A DNA stretch of 30,109 nucleotides, taken from DATLXH01 sp035576005. Lineage in GTDB: Bacteria > Acidobacteriota > Thermoanaerobaculia > Gp7-AA8. A program made the position numbers and the translations under genes. Positions 7,255 through 14,459 of the stretch are shown piece by piece. The first letter of the stretch is position 1. The number at the start of each line of letters is the position of its first letter. The notes under the pieces were generated by a model, which was not told where the DNA came from, searched no databases, and saw only the letters and a list, made by a program, of their open reading frames with translations. The stretch lies in contig DATLXH010000099.1 of NCBI GenBank assembly GCA_035576005.1, forward strand, positions 1 through 30,109, written 5' to 3'.

Positions 7255-8508
7255 TCACAGCTGCTTTCGGAACATTCCGGCGAGCGACTCCTTGACCCGC
7301 GTCAACATCGCGCGCTGTTTCCAGAATCCCATCCTGATTTCCACCGACCGCTGGAGATCCTCCGCGAACATGGTGTCCATCTGCGCCGCGATACCCTCAT
7401 CGTAGATGTTCACGTTGACTTCGTCGTTCAACCGGAAGCTGCGGTCGTCGAAGTTCGAGGATCCGATCGTGGTCCACACCCCGTCGACAACCATGGTCTT
7501 TGCGTGAATCATCGTTCCCTGATACTCGAAGATCCGGATTCCTTTTCTCAGGAGCAGCTCGTAGTGGAAGCGGCTTGCCTGCCTGACGACCGGCACGTCG
7601 TTCCATTTGCCCGGGACGATCACCCTCACAGACACGCCACGTCTTACGGCGCCCTCGAGCGCGCTGATCGTGTCGTGGTCGGGGATGAAGTAAGCATTGG
7701 TGATGGAAATCGACTCCCTGGCGCTGACGATGGAAATTACATAGAGAAGTTTGACCGTCGAGCTTCCCTCAGCGGGGGATGACTTGATTACCTGGGTCAG
7801 GTGCGGGCCGCAATTCTCCAGCCTGGGGAAATAGTCGAGTCCGGTAAGAATCTCCCCTCGACTCTTGACCCAGTTATCCATGAATGCAAACTGCATCTGC
7901 GTGACCGCGGGGCCTTCCACACGAACCTGTGTCTCGCGCCAGCTGTCGGGGGAGTCAGCGTCGCCCAGCCAGTTGTCGGCGATGCCGGCGCCTCCAGTGA
8001 AGCCAACGATCCCGTCGATGATCAGGAGCTTCCTGTGCGTACGGTGGTTCGCCCGCATCAGGGTGTACCAGCGAATCGGGTGATACCACTCGATATCGAT
8101 TCCGTTCCGACGGAGAAAATCGATGAGTGAGCCTGACATCTGCGCGGACCCGACCCCGTCGAGAATGAGTTTGACTTCGACCCCGGCACGTGCCCTCTCG
8201 GCCAGAGCTTCGGCAAACTCCCGGGCCACATTGCCGTCCCAGTAGATGTATGACTCCATGTTGATCGTTCTGCGAGCCGATCGGATCGCGCCAAGCATGG
8301 AAGGGAAGATCTCCACACCGTTGCGAAGGAGGTCGACCTGGTTTCCAGGCTGGATTGCCGCCCCGGTCAACGCATGCATCGTCTGCGTGAACGCAACGTC
8401 GCGCACGCCGAACTGGTGTTTCATGTGATAGCGAAGCGGGTTTTTCCGACGGATGATCGGAAGGGTGGGACGTCGCGGATATCTGGAGGGCTTGTTTTTT
8501 CGGAACAC
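7255..8508 (-). CDS. cls: phospholipase D-superfamily protein, ClsB-like cardiolipin synthase
   Basis: 417 aa from the GTG at 8508. Two HKD motifs are present: HRKLLIID (about residues 158-165, followed by FTGGAGIADNW) and IHAKTMVVDG followed by IGSSNFDDRSF in the C-terminal half. This is the arrangement of bacterial cardiolipin synthases, which join phospholipids by phosphatidyl transfer. There is no N-terminal transmembrane pair, and the length fits ClsB (YbhO-like, ~410 aa) better than ClsA. The GTG shares its first base with the TAG of the DUF4112 gene (TAGTG) and has a GGAAGGGCGAGGG purine run upstream, which favours coupled translation; ATG 8424 (MKHQFGVRD, 389 aa) is the alternative. 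The general PLD fold leaves substrate uncertain. Confidence 0.85.
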   Translation of the reverse strand: MFRKNKPSRYPRRPTLPIIRRKNPLRYHMKHQFGVRDVAFTQTMHALTGAAIQPGNQVDLLRNGVEIFPSMLGAIRSARRTINMESYIYWDGNVAREFAEALAERARAGVEVKLILDGVGSAQMSGSLIDFLRRNGIDIEWYHPIRWYTLMRANHRTHRKLLIIDGIVGFTGGAGIADNWLGDADSPDSWRETQVRVEGPAVTQMQFAFMDNWVKSRGEILTGLDYFPRLENCGPHLTQVIKSSPAEGSSTVKLLYVISIVSARESISITNAYFIPDHDTISALEGAVRRGVSVRVIVPGKWNDVPVVRQASRFHYELLLRKGIRIFEYQGTMIHAKTMVVDGVWTTIGSSNFDDRSFRLNDEVNVNIYDEGIAAQMDTMFAEDLQRSVEIRMGFWKQRAMLTRVKESLAGMFRKQL

Positions 8509-9023
8509 TACCCTCGCCCTTCCACGACCTGCACGATCAACCAGATGAAGAGTGCTGCCGCGGCGACGATCATCCCGAGAACGAGTAGTAGAACGACCGC
8601 AATGCTCGAGGCGATCGCCGCAAATGAGCGAGGAGGGCGCTGCCGGTTTCTGTGCTTGAGGAGAAGTTTCAAGTTCGTCAGATTCTCGTCCCACAGAAAG
8701 TCGAAGATGTCGCCGGCCAGTGGAATTGCCCCGACGAACACATCGACCGCAATGTTGGCCATCATCCGGACGATGTGGCGGAACGGGACGCGGTGCTTGA
8801 GGGCTCCGATGACGATCCAGCTGGAAAAGAGGGCGCCAACAGCATCGCCCACTCCGGGAATGAGTCCAATCGCGGCGTCGAGACCGAAACGGCGCTTCGT
8901 ACCTGGTATCTCAAAGGCCGCATCCATGAGGTGGGCGAAGCGTCGCAGGGCCACCAGGTCGGCTGGCAACGCCTCATCCGGCTCGATAATCTCAGCGGTC
9001 AAAAGAGGCGGCGTGTTCGGCAT
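8508..9023 (-). CDS. DUF4112 family membrane protein
   Basis: 171 aa. Residues about 45-115 carry the DUF4112 pattern (RRFGLDAAIGLIPGVGDAVG, later GAIPLAGDIFDFLWDENLTN), rich in Gly-Asp turns and moderately hydrophobic. One strong C-terminal helix (about 138-165) precedes VEGRG. The family has no known function. It is the first gene of a two-gene unit with the ClsB-like protein (one-base overlap), so a link to phospholipid or membrane maintenance is a fair inference. It diverges from the YihY gene across a 74-bp gap that must hold promoters for both, but I could not assign boxes there. Confidence 0.85.
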   Translation of the reverse strand: MPNTPPLLTAEIIEPDEALPADLVALRRFAHLMDAAFEIPGTKRRFGLDAAIGLIPGVGDAVGALFSSWIVIGALKHRVPFRHIVRMMANIAVDVFVGAIPLAGDIFDFLWDENLTNLKLLLKHRNRQRPPRSFAAIASSIAVVLLLVLGMIVAAAALFIWLIVQVVEGRG

Positions 9024-9097
9024 GGTCTGAAAGTTCTCTCTCCCGTTGCTAAGAGCGGTCTCGTGGTGTAACGAATCCCGGCAGGTACGGGCCGGGG

Positions 9098-10630
9098 ATG
9101 AGCGAAAAATTCCTCAGTGGAGAAGTCGAATGGGACGCGCCTTGCAAGATCGAAGCCCCAGACGCCGCACCGGAGCGTGGTAGTTTCATAGCGATGCCTA
9201 AGGACGATCCCGAGATTCAGAAGCCGTCCCAGAGCCCGTACGACCGCTTCATGCGTGCTCGTAACTGGGTCTGGGCGTCCCTCACAGACGAAGCTGTGCT
9301 TGTGTACCGCCGGTCTGCGCATGGGAAAGATCGCGCCCGGGTGCTGCAGGTCGAGTTCTTTCTTTTCGTCCGTGAGGTGATCGCCGAATTTTTCTACAGA
9401 GTCGAAGGGACCCAGCGAGCTGCGTCGCTCGCGTACACGACGCTCATCTCGCTGATCCCTCTGATGGTGGCGTTCTCGCAGGTCCTGGGTGGATACTTCA
9501 AGGAGATTCTTCCCAACTTTCAGATCGAGTTGCTGCTCAACTCGGTGGTCCCATACAGGTCCCCTCAGATCACCAGCAATCTGAACCACTTCACGGACGT
9601 AGGCGCAAAGACCGCGTCGACCTTCGGGGTGATCGTTTTCCTCTTCATCTCCTTCCGGCTCTTCATGGCGGTCGAAGCGACGATCAATCAAATATGGAAG
9701 GTCCCCGACACCCGCGGTTACCGCCAGAAGATCCGTGCATTCACGATGCTTCTTTTCTGGGGTCCGCTGTTAATGACACTTTCCTTCACGACGCAGACCT
9801 CGCTCGAGAAGAATCCATATCTTCGCGCGTTCATACAGAACGACTTCATCCTCGGGCTGGTTCCGGTGATCGTCCTGTTCGTTGCGTTCACCATGATGTT
9901 CTGGCTTGTCCCCTCGACGCGGGTGCAGATCAAAGCAGCGGCTGTAGGGGCTATGATTTCCACGCTGCTGTTCTCGCTCGTACGGTTTGGCTTCGGAATC
10001 TACGCTGCGCACCTGTTCAAGGGAAGTTTCAACGTCATCTACGGGACGTTAGGCCTCGTAATCATTTTCCTGCTGGCGCTCGAGGCGATGTGGATCGTGA
10101 TCCTCCTCGGCGTTGAAATCAGCTACGTGTTTCAGAACCTTCAGGGAGTGCTTCGCGCCTCTGAGAAACACCTGGTCGATGAGCCTCGGTTCAATCTCTA
10201 CTTTGGCCTTCGTGCGCTCATTGAGATTGCTCGCCGCTTTGATCGGCGCGAGGAGGCGCCGTCTTCCTACAGGCTGGCCGAAGAGTTCGGATCGACTGAC
10301 AGGCAGATGAACATCGTGCTGCGAAAGCTCGAGAGCAAACATCTGGTCAAGGAAATCACAGGGGAGTGGTCGGGGTTCGTTCCCGGCTGCGACCCTAACA
10401 AGATCACGGTCGAGGAGATCGTGCAGCTCATGGAAGGGGGGACCCGGGAGATTCCGGCGCGAGAGGGTGTGGATCAGGCGAAAGACGCGATACAGGGCGT
10501 GTTCACCACTCTGAAAAGCTGTACGCACGAATCGATGAAAAAGCTTTCGATCGGCCAACTGGTGCGGCAGCTTTATGGCGCTCCGTTTCCATCGCGGCAG
10601 GCCGACTCGCCAGCTGCCGTTGAGAGTTAA
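9098..10630 (+). CDS. YihY/BrkB-family inner membrane protein with C-terminal winged-helix-like region
   Basis: 510 aa. The membrane core of about six helices spans roughly residues 90-350. It begins with the family motif VEGTQRAASLAYTTLISLIP and contains FRLFMAVEATINQIWKV, FWLVPSTRVQIKAAAVGAM and FKGSFNVIYGTLGLVIIFLL. Members were once called ribonuclease BN, an assignment since dropped; the function is unknown. Residues about 365-450 look like a small winged-helix domain (YRLAEEFGSTDRQMNIVLRK, then LESKHLVKE), an extension seen in some homologues. The first ~60 residues are polar. ATG 9098 is used; ATG 9194 is possible and neither has a strong ribosome binding site. The TAA stop lies inside the TTAA flank of the hairpin element at 10631. 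Confidence 0.9.
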   Translation: MSEKFLSGEVEWDAPCKIEAPDAAPERGSFIAMPKDDPEIQKPSQSPYDRFMRARNWVWASLTDEAVLVYRRSAHGKDRARVLQVEFFLFVREVIAEFFYRVEGTQRAASLAYTTLISLIPLMVAFSQVLGGYFKEILPNFQIELLLNSVVPYRSPQITSNLNHFTDVGAKTASTFGVIVFLFISFRLFMAVEATINQIWKVPDTRGYRQKIRAFTMLLFWGPLLMTLSFTTQTSLEKNPYLRAFIQNDFILGLVPVIVLFVAFTMMFWLVPSTRVQIKAAAVGAMISTLLFSLVRFGFGIYAAHLFKGSFNVIYGTLGLVIIFLLALEAMWIVILLGVEISYVFQNLQGVLRASEKHLVDEPRFNLYFGLRALIEIARRFDRREEAPSSYRLAEEFGSTDRQMNIVLRKLESKHLVKEITGEWSGFVPGCDPNKITVEEIVQLMEGGTREIPAREGVDQAKDAIQGVFTTLKSCTHESMKKLSIGQLVRQLYGAPFPSRQADSPAAVES

Positions 10631-10808
10631 CCCGCATTTCTCACAGACCTTCGCCGCGAGACGACGGATAGCGGCCTGTCTGCTTCGTTGCACGGCAATT
10701 TCGCTCCTTGACATAGTGTCGACTATGCCTTCGTCCCAAAATCGCCGTGCGCCTCGCATCCAAGCCACTCTCCGCCGTCTCACGACAAAGGTCTGTGTGA
10801 AATGCGGG
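10631..10808 (-). repeat. 178-bp hairpin element, copy A
   Basis: A near-palindrome running CCCGCATTTCTCACAGACC to AATGCGGG, flanked on both sides by TTAA (10627-10630 and 10809-10812). The outer 37 bp of the two arms match with few differences, pairing resumes around GCACGGC-ATTT-G, and the core is CATAGT-CGAC-ACTATG on the minus strand. 'Minus' denotes the strand on which arm differences give G-T wobbles. It lies between yihY and lptD; the left TTAA contains the yihY stop. No T-run follows either end, so it is not a standard intrinsic terminator. Confidence 0.9.
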
Positions 10809-10845
10809 TTAAAATGCTCACCAGCCACAACTCGCCTACTTGACG

Positions 10846-13224
10846 ATGATCGCCAACCAGACTCCCATTCACCAAAAAGGCAACTCGCACCGTCCATCCC
10901 CAGCCCGCAGAACTCCGGCGGCGCGCAGGTGGCTTGCACACGCTCTGCTGACGATGAGCCTCATCGCCTCGCCACTCAACGGGCAGACGGTCGATCGGGA
11001 AAACGTCTCCGAGCAGTTCTACAAAAGCGAGGCGAAGTTCAAGTTCAGCTTCCCGACCCCTCAGAAGGGTGGGGACGTGAAATTCACGTACGACAAGCTC
11101 GAACTGGTGCGCGATGAGTACGCAATCCTTCTCGGCAGCCCCAGCCAGCCTGCGAAGATCGTGTATCAGGACGTCACACTCAGCGCAGACAAGATTACTT
11201 TCAACCAGAAAACGAAGGATGCGACCGCCGAAGGGCACGTGATCATCGATCAGGGTCCGCAGCGGCTCACCGCCGAGCATCTCGTCTTCAATCTTACGAG
11301 TAAGACCGGGACGTTCTTTCGCGCGACCGCGATGTTCGAGCCTTCGATCTATTTCACCGGCGATTCGATCGAGAAACTCGACGACACCACATACCGGCTA
11401 ACGAACGGTCTCTTCACATCGTGTGAGCTCAATAAACCTGCCTGGTCCTTTCACCTCAAGACCGCGACTGTGACGATCGACGACTATGCCCGTCTTCGTG
11501 GCGTTTCGTTTCGTGCGCGAGAGATTCCGCTCCTCTGGACGCCATATCTGATCTTCCCGACGAAGAAGGATCGGGCTCAGGGGCTGCTGGTTCCCAAGGT
11601 CAACTATTCCTCGCGATTCGGCGCCTCGGTGCAGAGCGCGTACTTCATCCCGCTCGGTGTCTCGGCGGACGCGACGATCCACGCCGACATCTTCAGCAAA
11701 GGGTTTGCAGGCCTGGGAACAACGGTTCGCTACGCGCCTTCAGTCGACATCACCAATGGCAAACTGCAGGCTTACGTCGTCACAGACCCGGAGACGAGGT
11801 CGCGTGAGTGGAAGTACGAATACACCCACGCGCAGGACAATCTGCCCGGAGACCTGCGCGCCGTAGTGGACATCCGAGACTACTCCGATCTCGAGTTTTT
11901 CCGGAACTTCGAGCGGAGCTTTGCGATCAACACCCGCTCCACGATCTACTCAGCAGCCTATCTGACGCGCAACCGTCCGACATACTCCCTGAACCTGAGA
12001 GCAGACCGTCGCGAAAACTTCAGGACCTGTCGCGACGCGAACGGTCTCCCCATCCCTGGCGAATGTCGGGACAGGTTCGAGCAGGTGCCCTCACTCGAGT
12101 ATCGTTCCTATCCGAATCAGATTGCCTCGACACCGCTCTACTTTTCGCTCGAGAGCTCAGCGTCGCATCTCCGAAACAATCAGGGAGCTGATTACTTTCG
12201 CGGCGACGTTTTCCCGACCCTCGCACTCCGCGTCAAAACGCCTTCGTGGTTCTCGGTCAGACCGCAGGTGTCTCTGCGGCAGACGAATTACACATCAAGC
12301 CGCGAGACAGTTGGTGGGCCTCCAACCGGTCCGGCGATCAATCGAACGTACGCGCAGGGAGAAGTAGAGCTCGTCGGTCCATCGGTGTCGCGCATCTACG
12401 ACCGTGATCTCGGTGGATTCAGCAGGTTCAAGCATCTGCTCGAGCCTCGCTTCCGCTATCTCTACACGAGCAACGTCGAGAACAGGGATCGCATCATCGC
12501 ATTCGATACGGTTGATACACCTTTCCTTCCACTGGTCAGTAACTCGGTCGAATACTCTCTTACACAAAGGGTCATCGCCAAGCAGTCCGGAGAGAACAGT
12601 TCGGCCAGAGAGATCCTGACTGTGTCGTTGAAGCAGGCAGTCTCGCTATCGGAGCCGTTCCAGCAGTTTCGCTTCGGGTCGAGCGATACGAGCCGGTTCA
12701 CACCTCTAACGCTCAGCGCACACCTCAACCCCTACCAGTCTGTCAGCGTCGATGCCAACGCCTCTTTCGGCAACCTTTCCAAACAACTCGATCAAACGAG
12801 CGTTTCGGCGAATCTCTCCGGGAAACTTTCATACCTCTATCTCACATGGTTCTCGTCATTTTCTTCACCGAACCTCCCCGGACGGGGCTCGAGCCAGATC
12901 CGCATCACCAGCGGCGGCCCCTTGCTTCGAACCAAGGACACGGACCGTGTCCGTGGCGATATCCAGCTCAGCTACGACGCGAAGGACAACAAACTGATTG
13001 AACAGCGTTACATCCTCGGGACGAATGCTTCCTGCTTCAGCGTGGCGCTCGAGTATCGCGACTTCATCAGCTTGCGCCGGCTCTCGGGCGCTCCCTCACC
13101 TCGCGGCGGCGCATTGTCACGCGCTCTGCCTGGTGACTTTCAGTTGTCGATCAGCCTGAAGAATGTGGGAAGCTTCATCGACCTTCGCGGCTCGATCAAC
13201 GATCTGCTGCAGGGGACACGCTAA
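10846..13224 (+). CDS. lptD: LPS-assembly outer membrane protein LptD
   Basis: 792 aa from ATG 10846 (a TTG six bases earlier is also in frame). LptD forms the outer-membrane beta-barrel that inserts lipopolysaccharide, with an N-terminal periplasmic LptA-like jelly roll. A signal peptide is seen around RRWLAHALLTMSLIASPLNGQ. The OstA-like domain is at about 70-200 (DVTLSADKITFNQKTKDATA, GHVIIDQGPQRLTAEHL), followed by TSCELNKPAWSF and the LptD family segment REIPLLWTPYLIFPTKKDRA; the remainder is barrel. Of the four cysteines of E. coli LptD, one counterpart remains in each half (TSCEL and NASCFSVALEYRD), plus an extra pair in a loop (TCRD...GECRD). The start lies 34 bp after hairpin copy A and the TAA stop is in the flank of copy B. 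Confidence 0.94.
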   Translation: MIANQTPIHQKGNSHRPSPARRTPAARRWLAHALLTMSLIASPLNGQTVDRENVSEQFYKSEAKFKFSFPTPQKGGDVKFTYDKLELVRDEYAILLGSPSQPAKIVYQDVTLSADKITFNQKTKDATAEGHVIIDQGPQRLTAEHLVFNLTSKTGTFFRATAMFEPSIYFTGDSIEKLDDTTYRLTNGLFTSCELNKPAWSFHLKTATVTIDDYARLRGVSFRAREIPLLWTPYLIFPTKKDRAQGLLVPKVNYSSRFGASVQSAYFIPLGVSADATIHADIFSKGFAGLGTTVRYAPSVDITNGKLQAYVVTDPETRSREWKYEYTHAQDNLPGDLRAVVDIRDYSDLEFFRNFERSFAINTRSTIYSAAYLTRNRPTYSLNLRADRRENFRTCRDANGLPIPGECRDRFEQVPSLEYRSYPNQIASTPLYFSLESSASHLRNNQGADYFRGDVFPTLALRVKTPSWFSVRPQVSLRQTNYTSSRETVGGPPTGPAINRTYAQGEVELVGPSVSRIYDRDLGGFSRFKHLLEPRFRYLYTSNVENRDRIIAFDTVDTPFLPLVSNSVEYSLTQRVIAKQSGENSSAREILTVSLKQAVSLSEPFQQFRFGSSDTSRFTPLTLSAHLNPYQSVSVDANASFGNLSKQLDQTSVSANLSGKLSYLYLTWFSSFSSPNLPGRGSSQIRITSGGPLLRTKDTDRVRGDIQLSYDAKDNKLIEQRYILGTNASCFSVALEYRDFISLRRLSGAPSPRGGALSRALPGDFQLSISLKNVGSFIDLRGSINDLLQGTR

Positions 13225-13511
13225 CCCGCATTTCTCACAGAATGCGAGTGCAGGGACGCACGGCGTGCGTCCGGTACCCTGTCCCTGACCGAGAAGATTG
13301 TCGTCGGCCATCGCTTTGGACGAGGGTTCATGCCGGGATGCAGAATTCCTGATGCGAATGTCTGGGTGCCGGACGGGAGGCCCTGCGTCCCTACACCCGC
13401 CCCGGTTGCTCTCGACACAATGTCAACTATGCTCTCGCGCAAAATCGCCGTGCGCCTCGCATCCAAGCCACTCTCCGCCGTCTCGCGACAAAGGTCTGTG
13501 AGAAATGCGGG
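13225..13511 (-). repeat. 178-bp hairpin element, copy B, interrupted by another repeat
   Basis: The outer 16 bp of the left arm (13225-13240) and the whole centre and right arm (13411-13511) match copy A. The rest of the left arm is missing, and unrelated sequence fills 13241-13410. Flanks are CTAA on the left, which contains the lptD TAA, and CTAG on the right, which contains the era TAG on the minus strand. It fills the gap between two convergent genes completely. Same orientation as copy A. Confidence 0.85.
13241..13410. repeat. foreign insert inside hairpin copy B, with its own inverted repeats
   Basis: Holds a perfect 8-bp hairpin GGACGCACGGCGTGCGTCC (13254-13272) inside a wider CAGGGAC/GTCCCTG pair. 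Near the other end, GTGCCGGACGGGAGGCCCTG CGTCCCTACACCC resembles the reverse complement of the first part, so the insert looks like two inverted copies of a GGGACGCA-type repeat around a ~70-bp spacer. No coding sequence is evident. Confidence 0.55.
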
Positions 13512-14459
13512 CTAGTCGAGGGGCCGATCGAGCTCGTTAAGAAAGCGCGGGTCGTCGCGCCACGCGTCCTGGACCCCCACATGCAGCTCGATGAAGAGCT
13601 TCGCGCCCAGGATCGACTCAAGCTCCAGGCGCGCTTCCGTGCCGATTCGCTTGAGCATGTCTCCACCCTTGCCGATGACGATCTTTTTCTGCGAGTCCCG
13701 CTCGACGAAGATCGATGCGTAGATCTTGATGAAGTTTCGCTCTTCTTCCTCTTCCCAGCGCTCAATGGTGACGACGGTGCTGTAGGGCAGCTCGTCGCGC
13801 GTGTAGCGCAGAAGCTTTTCCCTGATGAGCTCTGACGCGAAGAACCGTTCTGGTTGGGTCGTGTACTCTTCCACCGGATACGTAGCCTCTCCCTCGCCGA
13901 GATTTGCGAAGAGAAGCGATACAAGCGACTCAACACCGTCGCCACTCACTGCCGAGATCGGAACGATCTGATCGAACAGGTTCAGCTCGCCATATCTCTG
14001 CATGATCGGGAGCAGATTGTTCTTCTTCAGTTTATCGATCTTGTTGAGCACCACGAATTTCTTCGCGCCTTCCGCGTGTCTCATCATGTCGAGCACGAAC
14101 TGATCACCGCGGCCGAATTCCTCTGATGCGTCGACGATCGCCAGGATGACGTCCGACTCCGACAGGCTTGCTTTCACGTGATCCATCATCCGCACGTTCA
14201 GTTTGTGAAGCGGTCTGTGGATGCCGGGCGTATCGAGAAATGCAATCTGCCCCCTCGGCTCATTCAGAATTCCGACGATACGGTTGCGGGTCGTCTGCGG
14301 CTTGTCGGAAACGATTGAGACTTTCTTCCCCAGGATCTTGTTCAGAAGCGTCGATTTTCCAGCGTTCGCACGCCCGACGATGGCCACAACGCCAGCTCGG
14401 TTCTTCAAGTCCGGGGCGAGGTCTTCTCCGTCGAGATCGCTCAGAGGCTTAGCGACCAT
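13512..14459 (-). CDS. era: GTPase Era
   Basis: 315 aa. Era binds 16S rRNA near its 3' end and acts in 30S subunit maturation. The G domain shows the P-loop GRANAGKST at 29-37 (GRPNVGKST in many species), KPQTTRNRI (switch I region), DTPG at 76-79, NKID at 139-142 and SAVSGDG. The C-terminal KH domain includes ELPYSTVVTIERWEEEEERN, the RNA-binding VIGKGGDMLKRIG loop and LELHVGVQ-like FIELHVGVQDAWRDD. The length is normal. The start overlaps the upstream CorC-like gene by 11 bp, so the two are coupled. The TAG stop is formed by the CTAG flank of hairpin copy B. Confidence 0.97.
   Translation of the reverse strand: MVAKPLSDLDGEDLAPDLKNRAGVVAIVGRANAGKSTLLNKILGKKVSIVSDKPQTTRNRIVGILNEPRGQIAFLDTPGIHRPLHKLNVRMMDHVKASLSESDVILAIVDASEEFGRGDQFVLDMMRHAEGAKKFVVLNKIDKLKKNNLLPIMQRYGELNLFDQIVPISAVSGDGVESLVSLLFANLGEGEATYPVEEYTTQPERFFASELIREKLLRYTRDELPYSTVVTIERWEEEEERNFIKIYASIFVERDSQKKIVIGKGGDMLKRIGTEARLELESILGAKLFIELHVGVQDAWRDDPRFLNELDRPLD

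Noticed and set aside
10631..10808. Hairpin copies as ordinary Rho-independent terminators
   Set aside because: The stem is far too long and no T-run follows on either side; copy A lies between two genes read in the same direction. A transcription effect remains possible but is not shown by the sequence.
10049..10939. 296-codon open frame on the minus strand across yihY's end and hairpin copy A
   Set aside because: It is antisense to a clear YihY gene and to the start of lptD, and its middle is a translation of the repeat that recurs in other copies. No ribosome binding site or homology.
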